Below are positions 45,489-53,122 of a DNA stretch of 64,000 bases, in pieces. The position numbers were made by a program, and so were the translations under genes. Numbering within the stretch: position 1 is the first letter of the stretch; each line of letters starts with the position of its first letter. Origin of the DNA: a bacterium (GTDB taxonomy: Bacteria; Zixibacteria; MSB-5A5; GN15; FEB-12); NCBI GenBank assembly GCA_020444475.1, contig JAHLKV010000005.1, forward strand, positions 235,080-299,079. The letters are read 5' to 3'. The notes beneath the pieces are model-generated. The model searched no databases and had not been told where the DNA came from. It saw nothing but the letters and a program-made list of their open reading frames with translations.

Positions 45489-45842
45489 ATGAACAAGCTG
45501 CTTCCCGTTTTGCTGTTGATTGGATCGAACGTCTTCATGACCTATGCCTGGTACGGCCATCTCAAAGACTTCAGCGCCAAACCCCTGTTCGTCGTCATCC
45601 TCATCAGCTGGGGCGTGGCCTTTCTCGAATACACCCTGCAAGTCCCCGCTAACCGAATCGGCGCCACCGCCTATTCGCTCGGCCAGCTGAAAGTGATGCA
45701 GGAGATCATCACCATGTCGGTCTTCGCCGTTTTTGCGACTTTCTACTTCAAGGAGAAACTCACCCTCGATTTCCTCTGGGCCGGCCTCTGTCTCTGCGGC
45801 GCCGCCTTCTTCATGTTCCGGCATATCGGCGCCGTTCGATAA
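45489..45842 (+). CDS. DUF486 / DMT-family small membrane protein
   Basis: A 117-residue protein with four hydrophobic spans, matching the DUF486 family (PF04342) of the drug/metabolite transporter superfamily: LLPVLLLIGSNVFMTYAWYGHLK, ISWGVAFLEYTLQVPANRIG, QEIITMSVFAVFATFYFKE and FLWAGLCLCGAAFFMF. AAGGAG precedes ATG 45489. Members may work as dimers; substrates are unknown. Confidence 0.88.
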   Translation: MNKLLPVLLLIGSNVFMTYAWYGHLKDFSAKPLFVVILISWGVAFLEYTLQVPANRIGATAYSLGQLKVMQEIITMSVFAVFATFYFKEKLTLDFLWAGLCLCGAAFFMFRHIGAVR

Positions 45843-45903
45843 GACCGTCGCCGAAACGACTCGCCGCACTTGACCCGGGCGGTCGAATGCCTTTTCTTCC
45901 GGC

Positions 45904-46671
45904 ATGTCTACCACCCGGCACACTATCGTCACCATGGACGAGCGGCCCGATCTGATCGACCCCGCCCAGAATCTGCCATCGGCCGCCTGGCCGACCTTCA
46001 TGATGCAGGACAAGATCGTCGAACGACACTGGATGAAGATCTACGATCAGTACCCCGAATACCAGTTTGCGCTCCTGGAGTCTGACACTCAGCGAATAGT
46101 CGCCATGGGCAACAGCGTCCCACTGGAATGGAGGGGTGATCCCAAAGAACTCCCCGCCGGTGGCATAGACTGGATTCTCCCCGCCGTTTTCGAAAACCCT
46201 CCGCCGTCGGGCGATACCTGTCGCTGCCTGTTCGCACTGCAAATCGTCGTCGACCCAGGTCTCCGCGGACGTGCCCTCTCCGGCGCCGCCGTGCAGGCGA
46301 TGCTCTCTATCGGACGCAATCGCGGCTGCCGTTCGTTGTTCGCACCCGTCAGACCAAACCAGAAGCACATGTACCCGCTCACCCCGATCGAGCGATACAT
46401 CCGCTGGACGACCGACGAAGGACTTCCATTCGACGCCTGGATGCGGGTGCATGCCCGGCTCGGCGCCGAAGTGGTCGGTGTGTGCGAGGAGTCGATGCGG
46501 ATCAGCGGGACCGTCGCCGAATGGGAAGACTGGACCGGCCTGACAATTCCCGAAAGCGGCGAGTATATCGTCCCGCTGGCGCTTACCCCGGTTCTTTTTG
46601 ACAAGGAGAAAGACGAGGGGCTCTATATCGAACCCAACGTCTGGATGCATCACATTATTAAGCCGGACTGA
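45904..46671 (+). CDS. GNAT-like acetyltransferase
   Basis: A 255-residue soluble protein with a central GNAT signature: LFALQIVVDPGLRGRALSGAAVQAMLSIGRNRGCRSLFAPVRP, in which VDPGLRGRALSG stands for the acetyl-CoA loop. The C-terminal part (RVHARLGAEVVGVCEESMRISG) resembles the family's last strand pair. The substrate is unknown. There is no clear ribosome binding site. Only nine bases separate it from the next gene. Confidence 0.75.
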   Translation: MSTTRHTIVTMDERPDLIDPAQNLPSAAWPTFMMQDKIVERHWMKIYDQYPEYQFALLESDTQRIVAMGNSVPLEWRGDPKELPAGGIDWILPAVFENPPPSGDTCRCLFALQIVVDPGLRGRALSGAAVQAMLSIGRNRGCRSLFAPVRPNQKHMYPLTPIERYIRWTTDEGLPFDAWMRVHARLGAEVVGVCEESMRISGTVAEWEDWTGLTIPESGEYIVPLALTPVLFDKEKDEGLYIEPNVWMHHIIKPD

Positions 46672-46680
46672 TTCTTCCCC

Positions 46681-47166
46681 ATGAAGAAGGCACGCGCGAA
46701 GCTGACCTTTACGGGAATACTCTACTCGGTAGGGGTGAACCGCTGCCTGGATGTCCCGCCGAAAATCACTGCTGCCCTCGGCGGCGGAAAATATATCCCC
46801 GTCCACGCAACTGTCGACTCCTACGTCTTCTCCTCGCGCCTCGTCCCGCGCGGCAACGGGCAGCATCGGTTGTTTGTGCACAGTCGTATCTGGAAAGCGA
46901 TGGGGATCGACAACGGCGACGAGATCACCGTCACTCTAACAGAAGACACGACGCCGGTTCAGATTGTCCTGCCTGATGACATCGCCGACGCGTTCGGTCG
47001 CGACGCCGAGGCGAGAGTTGCTTTCGAAGCCATGACGGTCGCCGGTCAGCAGCAGTTCGTGCGATGGATCAACGAGTGCAGGACCACATCCACCCGCGAG
47101 CGCCGTATTCAGACCGGCATGGACCGCCTGCTCGACAACGCCCGGAAGAAGAAGCAGCGGCGCTAG
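46681..47166 (+). CDS. DUF1905 / YdeI-like protein
   Basis: A 161-residue protein with an N-terminal DUF1905 beta-barrel (AKLTFTGILYSVGVNRCLDVPPKI ... IWKAMGIDNGDEITVTLTED) and a C-terminal YdeI/OmpD-associated (PF13376) helical segment (ALGRDAEARVAFEAM-like FGRDAEARVAFEAMTVAGQQQFVRWI ... RERRIQTGMDRLLDNARKKK). Members have been called bacteriocin-protection proteins, but biochemical proof is weak. It ends before the convergent DinB gene. Confidence 0.88.
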   Translation: MKKARAKLTFTGILYSVGVNRCLDVPPKITAALGGGKYIPVHATVDSYVFSSRLVPRGNGQHRLFVHSRIWKAMGIDNGDEITVTLTEDTTPVQIVLPDDIADAFGRDAEARVAFEAMTVAGQQQFVRWINECRTTSTRERRIQTGMDRLLDNARKKKQRR

Positions 47167-47195
47167 CTCGTCACCGCGAGGACAACCGAGCTCGG

Positions 47196-47663
47196 CTACC
47201 CGTCAATCGCCTTCCTGATCAACGCCAACTGGCCGATATGGTACGAATTGTGCTTGGCCAGCACCAGCGCTTCCCGTACCAGCGTCTGACCGTCACCATG
47301 CGGAATCTCCGCGTACAGATCATTACTCTCGTCACTGATCAAATCGATCATCCCCTGCAGGTCCTGCTGGAACTTCGTCACGCTCTCACTCCAGGCTTCG
47401 TTGGTCGGCGGCGCCGGCTCTTTCGGCCAGTAGTCCTTCGGCCAGTCCGGCGACTGATGTTTCGCACTCCGACTGAACTCCAGAATATCCCACTGGGCAA
47501 TTCGCATGTGTTCGAGCAACTGCCAGGGCGTGTGCGGGTACCCGTCGAACCTCACACCGCGCTGACTGACGGGGAAATCGACGACAACCTCTTCGAAATC
47601 GATATGGGCGTTGGCCTCGGACAGCAGGCCGACCAGATGGCGGCGGAGGGACGCTTCGGACAT
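47196..47663 (-). CDS. DinB-family protein
   Basis: A 155-residue four-helix-bundle protein of the DinB/DUF664 superfamily. The metal-binding His pattern is suggested by PWQLLEHMRIAQWDI (His in helix 2) and LVLAKHNSYHIGQLALIR (two His in the last helix). Relatives include bacillithiol or mycothiol transferases and thiol-dependent enzymes. AAGGAG precedes ATG 47663. The bacilliredoxin gene elsewhere in the window makes a thiol link tempting, but nothing here ties them together. Confidence 0.87.
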   Translation of the reverse strand: MSEASLRRHLVGLLSEANAHIDFEEVVVDFPVSQRGVRFDGYPHTPWQLLEHMRIAQWDILEFSRSAKHQSPDWPKDYWPKEPAPPTNEAWSESVTKFQQDLQGMIDLISDESNDLYAEIPHGDGQTLVREALVLAKHNSYHIGQLALIRKAIDG

Positions 47664-47743
47664 GATCTCGCTCCTTCAGATGGTGCTCAGTACGACTATC
47701 AACCGACTCCAACCCGCCCGGGTTTCCGCAGTGCCTGCGGGCA

Positions 47744-47772
47744 TTGACACCTCGCGAACTTCCACTTATACT
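47744..47772 (+). promoter_or_regulatory. sigma70-type promoter, TTGACA-N17-TATACT
   Basis: TTGACA (47744-47749), a 17-bp spacer and TATACT (47767-47772): an almost ideal promoter 80 bases before the start of the gene at 47853. Confidence 0.75.
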
Positions 47773-47852
47773 TCAGAGTCCGTTCGAAGTTTTGGGATGA
47801 TCCAAATGACTTTCGGATTCGGACATGGGTATGAGTCGCAGGGGAGAGCAGC

Positions 47853-48608
47853 ATGACCAAACCGTCAGACTCCGAATCTCACCATCTGGCTCCCGTGCGG
47901 GAGATGATCTCTCGACCGAGCCCCAATGAACCGGGCATTCAGGGCATTCCATTCGGCGACGAACGGATTGCGACAGCCCTGGCATCCTGTATCAGACTGG
48001 TAGCACTGGGCCTGCTTCTGGAGGCCTTTGTAATCAACGTGTCGCTTGCAGTGCTGCACTTTGATACTCGGATAGTCGGCGACATCATCCTCCTGGTCGC
48101 GTTCTCACGCCTTCGAGACATCAAAATACTCAAACCGTTCCGTGAAGCTGCCGTTGTCGTGCTGATCCTCTGCATTATCGTGCGGGCAGTGGCGCTCGTT
48201 GGCTTCGGATCTTACTACGCGGGTGAGATTTCACTGGTGGCGCTGATAACCGGTTTGGCCGTGCTCATGCGTCTGACATCGGTAAATCCTGGTCTCGCCG
48301 CCCACAGGTCGGAATTGCGCACCGCCATGATACTTGTCAACGTCGTGTCGGTGATGGTCGTTTATGTCTATGCAGGCCTGCCTCATGCGGAAAAGCTTGT
48401 CTCCGTGCCTGATGCCGTGGTTCGCTGGGGGCTTGGCTCTTTCGTTGCCTCGTTGTTCACACCTGTTTCAATCGTGAGCGTCCTGGCAAGTGTATTGGCG
48501 ATGTACGAGACTCTCAGATTATCCGATTCGATAGCCCGCCTTCACTCCGAAGATCTTGCCTCACTTGGCTCGCCCCCCGGCTCCGTCGGCACGGTGGGAA
48601 CTGCCTAG
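47853..48608 (+). CDS. membrane protein of unknown function
   Basis: A 251-residue protein with about six hydrophobic spans between residues 40 and 220 (LVALGLLLEAFVINVSLAVL, AAVVVLILCIIVRAVALVGFG, ISLVALITGLAVLMRL, AMILVNVVSVMVVYVYA, FTPVSIVSVLASVLAM). N- and C-terminal ends are hydrophilic. I do not recognise the family. GGGAGAG lies upstream of the ATG, and a near-ideal promoter is 80 bases away, so it is probably a single-gene unit. Its stop overlaps the convergent hydrolase stop by four bases. Confidence 0.8.
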   Translation: MTKPSDSESHHLAPVREMISRPSPNEPGIQGIPFGDERIATALASCIRLVALGLLLEAFVINVSLAVLHFDTRIVGDIILLVAFSRLRDIKILKPFREAAVVVLILCIIVRAVALVGFGSYYAGEISLVALITGLAVLMRLTSVNPGLAAHRSELRTAMILVNVVSVMVVYVYAGLPHAEKLVSVPDAVVRWGLGSFVASLFTPVSIVSVLASVLAMYETLRLSDSIARLHSEDLASLGSPPGSVGTVGTA

Positions 48609-49453
48609 CTCGCCACCTGCCGTTTCAGCGTGCGACGAATCTGGTGCACGAGAATCCCCTTCGGCTGCTTCTCGACAAACCGCACCACTATATTCGCAAT
48701 CTGCTCGGCGTGCGTCACCGGCCCCATATGTCCCATGCCCAAGAGTCCCCGCACCTCGGCGCGCGGGAGATGTCCGCCCAGCCACTGAGCGATCTCCTGA
48801 GTCGCCGTCGGTGACTCCAGTCCGTACAGGAAAAGCGTCGGGATATCCAGCTCGCGATAGGCCTCCAACGGTGTCGGATTGCCGAAAGTCGCATCGAAAT
48901 CCGACACCACCTTCACCATCCGTTTGGCAATCGCCTGGCGCTGCCACGATGGCAGCGAATCCCAAACACCGGGACCGGACCAGTAGTCGATAAACCGAAG
49001 CGCTGCCCGCTCCGTCTCTCCGGCGTGCACCAGAGCGCGAACATCATCCCGCACCGCCCAGATTTCCTTCGCCGCTACCTGCGTCTCCTTGAGGGAGAAG
49101 ATCAAGTTAAACAGCACCGGCTCGAACACGGTCACACTTCGCACCCGATTCGGAACCGTCAACGCCAGCTTAAACGCCACCGCCGCACCATACGAATGTC
49201 CGATCACATGAAACGGTCCGGAGATCGAGTCCAGCACGGGACGAAGCAGCGCGATTTCGTCATCCAGACTCAGAATTCGTTTCTCACTCCAGGCAGGTGA
49301 CTGACCATAGCCGTACAAATCCGGCGACAACACTTCGTAGCGCTGCGACAGGTGCTCGGTCAGGAGTGTCCACTGCTTCGAAGAGCCCGTGCTCGAATGC
49401 AGGCAGACCACTGCCGGTCCGCTTCCACTCCGCCGAACGTATGGTGTACTCAT
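48605..49453 (-). CDS. alpha/beta hydrolase
   Basis: A 282-residue alpha/beta hydrolase. The oxyanion-type VVCLHSSTGSSKQW lies near the N terminus, the nucleophile elbow VIGHSYGAAVA at about 97-107 supplies Ser, IPTLFLYGLESPTA precedes the acid, and GMGHMGPVTHAEQI supplies His. A cap region lies between. The substrate is unknown; esterase or haloperoxidase-like activity is possible. GAGGAG precedes ATG 49453. Confidence 0.9.
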   Translation of the reverse strand: MSTPYVRRSGSGPAVVCLHSSTGSSKQWTLLTEHLSQRYEVLSPDLYGYGQSPAWSEKRILSLDDEIALLRPVLDSISGPFHVIGHSYGAAVAFKLALTVPNRVRSVTVFEPVLFNLIFSLKETQVAAKEIWAVRDDVRALVHAGETERAALRFIDYWSGPGVWDSLPSWQRQAIAKRMVKVVSDFDATFGNPTPLEAYRELDIPTLFLYGLESPTATQEIAQWLGGHLPRAEVRGLLGMGHMGPVTHAEQIANIVVRFVEKQPKGILVHQIRRTLKRQVAS

Positions 49454-49815
49454 AGATACGCTCCTCTTCGTGATGGCCTGACTGGTATTTGATCACTGAT
49501 GCTTGTGCCTGATGAGAATCCGCCTTCATATATCCGGGCAGCGCATCAATATAGCGATTTGCATACAGGCTACCAAGTCGAAAATGGTCCAGGATGGTCG
49601 TTGTAATCAGGTATCCCCCAAGAGGCTGTCCCACAGGAATTTTCAATAATTGACAAACTGCACCATGTTCATAAATTGTGTCACGGGGTGTCATTGACCC
49701 TCATCACGATGGTTCCGGGCGCCAGGCGTGAGTGGCACCGTCACTATCTGCCTGAAGCGGACGCATCAAGAAAACAACATATCGCAATCGCCTCTGTGGG
49801 CAGATGGGAGGACGG
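49454..49815. other. 362-bp intergenic region
   Basis: A divergent gap. It holds a plus-strand promoter candidate, TTGACA at 49650-49655 and TAAATT at 49672-49677 with a 16-bp spacer, about 140 bases before the gene at 49816. No RNA gene or credible small gene is seen. Confidence 0.5.
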
Positions 49816-51276
49816 ATGTTTCGATTGGCAGTGTGCCTCTTCGCGCTGCTCGCCGCAACCGTTGCGGCGCAGCCGAGCAAGCTGTGGGATTCAACTTATG
49901 GCGGCTCCGATGTCGAGTTCGTGGAATGTGGCGCCAAGATGTCCGACGACGCCTTCGTCATTTCCGGTTACAGCCAGTCTTTTGGCGCACCGGCGGATGT
50001 TTACGTCGTGAAGATCGACCTCAACGGCAACACCGTCTGGAGTAACACTTTCGGCGCCGGATGGTACGACTACACGCGTGGCATCGCCGAATCACACGAT
50101 AATCAGGTCGTCGTCGCCGGCATGCACGAGCTGTCAGCCGGCGCCAATCGCCTCGCCTGGCTGTTCAAAACCGACGCTTCCGGGGCCATCGACTGGCAGA
50201 AAAACTACTACGGCGCCCAGAGTCTCTGGATGGGTGGTCTGTGCGCCACCGCTGACTCGGGATTCGCACTCGCGGGTTGGACCTCGACTGCCGGCAGCTC
50301 CGATGACGCCTGGTTGATCAAGACCAACGCGGCCGGCGATTCGCTCTGGTCAACCACGTTTGGCCGGACGGGAGTCGATCGTCCCTACTGCCTCATGCAG
50401 CACGACGACGGCGGTTACATGATCGGCGGCGTATCCGGATCGTATGGCGGCGGCTACTACTATCTGTGGATAGTCCGCACCAACGACGTCGGCGACACCC
50501 TGTGGACCCGCTTCTACGGCAACAGCACTGCCAGCGAACAGAATCCGGTCATGTGCCGAGCTCAGGACGGCAACTACATCTTCGGCTGCACTTCGAAACA
50601 CCCCACCCGCGGCGACCTCCTGCCGTACTTCGTGAAAATCACACCCGCAGGCGATACCGTGTGGACTAAATGGGTTCTCTACGGCGGCCCGGCCTGGCTC
50701 GGCAGCATCTACACCAGCCCCGACCACGGTTACCTTATCGGTGGTTCAAGGTCGCTGGCAGGCGTTTCCAGCCAAATGATGGTCACCAAACTCAACGCCG
50801 ACTTCGATAGTGTCTGGACCGTTTACACCGGCGGCTCCGGCTCCGAACAAGCGGTCTTCGTCCACGAAGCCAGCACCCGGGAGATCGTTGCGATCGGCCA
50901 GTGGGACCTCTCCCAAACCACCTCGCAGTACTACGCTGCGAAATGGCAGGCCTCGATCCTTGATGTCGACGACAACACGCCCATCGGCGAACTCCCCGAC
51001 GGCTACGTGCTCAAAGCCAATTACCCGAACCCGTTCAACCCGGTCACGACAATCGACTTCAGTCTGCCGGAGAGAACCGAAGTCTCCATAGACATCTTCA
51101 ACGTTCAGGGTCAGTTGGTGAAGCGGCTTTTTGATGGGTACATGCCGGCCGGGGACTATTCCGTCACGTGGAACGGCCGCGACCAGGACGGTGATCCGGT
51201 CGCTACCGGCGTTTATCTGTATCGTCTGACCGCCGGCGACCACAGCCAGACCCGGAAGATGATCCTGCTGAAGTAA
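49816..51276 (+). CDS. secreted propeller-like repeat protein with sorting-type C terminus
   Basis: A 486-residue exported protein. A signal peptide (FRLAVCLFALLAATVAAQ) is followed by about seven repeats of roughly 50 residues, each with the pattern [DG]xGxxxxGxT ... DxWLxKTxxxGDxxWxxxFG (for example DSGFALAGWTS, DDAWLIKTNAAGDSLWSTTFG), predicted to form a beta-propeller. The C terminus is the full Por/T9SS-like module (LKANYPNPFNPVTTIDF, IDIFNVQGQLVKRL, GVYLYRLTAGDHSQTRKMILLK). ATG 49816 follows GGGAGGA; ATG 49804 is four codons upstream. Function unknown. Confidence 0.87.
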   Translation: MFRLAVCLFALLAATVAAQPSKLWDSTYGGSDVEFVECGAKMSDDAFVISGYSQSFGAPADVYVVKIDLNGNTVWSNTFGAGWYDYTRGIAESHDNQVVVAGMHELSAGANRLAWLFKTDASGAIDWQKNYYGAQSLWMGGLCATADSGFALAGWTSTAGSSDDAWLIKTNAAGDSLWSTTFGRTGVDRPYCLMQHDDGGYMIGGVSGSYGGGYYYLWIVRTNDVGDTLWTRFYGNSTASEQNPVMCRAQDGNYIFGCTSKHPTRGDLLPYFVKITPAGDTVWTKWVLYGGPAWLGSIYTSPDHGYLIGGSRSLAGVSSQMMVTKLNADFDSVWTVYTGGSGSEQAVFVHEASTREIVAIGQWDLSQTTSQYYAAKWQASILDVDDNTPIGELPDGYVLKANYPNPFNPVTTIDFSLPERTEVSIDIFNVQGQLVKRLFDGYMPAGDYSVTWNGRDQDGDPVATGVYLYRLTAGDHSQTRKMILLK

Positions 51277-51298
51277 CAGAAGTGACAGAGTTCAGGAG

Positions 51299-51336
51299 AA
51301 AACGGACCCCGCACATCTCTGTGTCGGGTCCGTTTT
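51299..51336. terminator. bidirectional terminator
   Basis: AAAACGGACCC pairs perfectly with GGGTCCGTTTT, with an inner CACA/TGTG pairing. It gives T-rich tails on both strands and separates two convergent genes. Confidence 0.9.
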
Positions 51337-51379
51337 CGCCATGCCTTTGTCGGGGCTGGCCCCAGCCGCAAGTGGTGCC

Positions 51380-52732
51380 CTAAGCGCAGCTAGCCGGTGC
51401 TGGACCGCCGAGGAAGAGATAGTTGACCAAATAGATGAGATCGCTCAGATCAGTGTTGCTGTCCGCGTTAACATCCGCCTCGTCTGCACAAAGCGGTGCC
51501 GGACCACCAAGGAAAAGATAATTGACCAGGTAGATTAAATCGCTCAGATCTACGGTATCGGAACCGTCGCCATTGACGTTGCCCCGCAACCCGACGCAGC
51601 ACTCTCCGGGTGCAAACAGGCCATGCGGTCCGGCGCTCGCCGGCATCACACCGTGGCAGACCGAGCAGTCACTCAACGTTCCGGCGTACCCCTGCAAGGC
51701 GATCTGCTGGATATTGTCGCGAGCTTCACGGCTCGGGACGATCGCATGTGGTTCACCGTGACAGGCACTGCAAAACAGCCCGCCATGACCGCGCGACTCC
51801 CTGAACAGCTTGCCCGGCTCCTCGGCGAATTGTGACCCATGACAGGAACCATCGCCGCACGACGGCTCGTCGAACCACGGTTCGCGACCGCTACTGATAC
51901 TCTCACCGACCTGCGTCACACTGCCGTGGCAGTCCTGACACACAAAGCCATGCTCGGTCGCCATTACATCGCGAAGACACTGTGTGTTCGGACCGGGATG
52001 GCACTTGTAGCAATCGTTGGTTCGCTCCCCATGCTTTTTATGAATCGCTTCCGAGAGCGACGGGAGATTCGGATTTCCCGCCATGCCCAGAGCATTTGAA
52101 GCGTGACAGGTCGCACACAGGATTGGCGTGTTGTTCGGATCGAATCCACCCTCGTCATCGTGTTGATTGAGAATCGCCGTCTCACTGGCATGACAACCGG
52201 AACTCACGCAGTTTATCTCGTTGGATACCGGCACCACCGGCTGCGCACTCGCCAGTAGCTGACTTTCCGACTCATACACCTGCAAAAGCCCGAGCTGAAA
52301 CGGGTCTTCGTTGATCAGGTCCGCATCGACGAACGGCGTGATCGGAATACCCTCGACCTTGAAGTAGTTCTCGTGCGCCTCCATGTCGCCGCTCAGTCCG
52401 GCGCCCGTAAGACCGATATTGTCGGGAAGGTTGACGCCGAAAATCTGGTCCTCCCAACTCCAAAAGTTGGTCTTTCCCACCGAGTAGGTGTTACCCGGGA
52501 TGTCATAGCTCACTCTGAATCCCGTCGTCACCACCGATGGCAGCGTGGTATCCGTACCGACACGGATGACCTGTGCCCGCACATTGTTATAAGGCGGAAG
52601 GATGACCAGGGTTGAGAAATCTTTGTTGCTGCAATGCATGCCGAGATCGTTCCAGCCGATGATGATGTAATCCTGGGCGGAAATCGATGTGGTGACCAAG
52701 AGGAACAGCAGGACGCAGGTGAGACGCTTCAT
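51380..52732 (-). CDS. secreted multihaem cytochrome c with dockerin-like tail
   Basis: A 450-residue exported protein. A signal peptide (LTCVLLFLLVTTSISAQ) precedes a beta-rich region of about 150 residues beginning DYIIIGWNDLGMHC. Residues 175-360 carry seven haem-attachment motifs: five CxxCH (206, 241, 265, 321, 356) and two wider CX4CH (175 and 292), plus several free His as possible axial ligands. The C terminus (about 384-448) is a pair of dockerin-like repeats. It probably moves electrons outside the inner membrane. AAAGGAG precedes ATG 52732. A cytochrome joined to a dockerin-like anchor is unusual. Confidence 0.88.
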   Translation of the reverse strand: MKRLTCVLLFLLVTTSISAQDYIIIGWNDLGMHCSNKDFSTLVILPPYNNVRAQVIRVGTDTTLPSVVTTGFRVSYDIPGNTYSVGKTNFWSWEDQIFGVNLPDNIGLTGAGLSGDMEAHENYFKVEGIPITPFVDADLINEDPFQLGLLQVYESESQLLASAQPVVPVSNEINCVSSGCHASETAILNQHDDEGGFDPNNTPILCATCHASNALGMAGNPNLPSLSEAIHKKHGERTNDCYKCHPGPNTQCLRDVMATEHGFVCQDCHGSVTQVGESISSGREPWFDEPSCGDGSCHGSQFAEEPGKLFRESRGHGGLFCSACHGEPHAIVPSREARDNIQQIALQGYAGTLSDCSVCHGVMPASAGPHGLFAPGECCVGLRGNVNGDGSDTVDLSDLIYLVNYLFLGGPAPLCADEADVNADSNTDLSDLIYLVNYLFLGGPAPASCA

Positions 52733-53122
52733 GCGAAACTCCTTTGGTGTGTTGATATGAAGGGGGAGCCGTCAACCCTGCCTTAATAATGATAATATTG
52801 CCCATGTTTGTCAACGTTTTATTTTCACGAGATGAAAACGCTGTGGCGGTAGATTGATCCGTGCGCCCTGCGCTTATGGGAGGTCGGGGCGACCCTGTCA
52901 TCGCATCCCACCCGCAACTCAAGCTTAACCGACCTGCCAGGCAATCACTCCCCGCCGGTGTGCCGGACCGCATGACCGGCGCTGCAGCCCATCTGATTCG
53001 GGTTCAATCGGGGTGCCAGGCGGCCTCGATAAGCCGCTACTCCTGCAGTAATTGCATTTATGCCGTGTTGCCTCTATATTCCAACGAACCGGCAACCACA
53101 CTCGAACTACAGGGACTACTGA
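52733..53122. other. 390-bp divergent intergenic region
   Basis: Lies between the cytochrome (minus) and the histidine kinase (plus). It holds the cytochrome promoter candidate at 52786-52814. I see no response-regulator remnant, RNA gene or Pho-box-like repeat. Confidence 0.5.
52786..52814 (-). promoter_or_regulatory. candidate promoter of the cytochrome gene
   Basis: On the minus strand TTGACA (52814-52809), a 17-bp spacer and CATTAT (52791-52786), about 54 bases before the ATG. Confidence 0.5.

Noticed and set aside
45811..46881. Minus-strand open frame of 356 codons
   Set aside because: Covers three plus-strand genes that have recognisable families.
49284..49694. Possible 136-codon gene in the gap before 49816
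   Set aside because: Half of it lies over the hydrolase gene and the rest shows no motif or ribosome binding site.
19566..52732. Cellulosome gene cluster
   Set aside because: The dockerin-like tails are attached to peptidase, lectin, propeller and cytochrome proteins; no cellulase or scaffoldin with repeated cohesins is seen.
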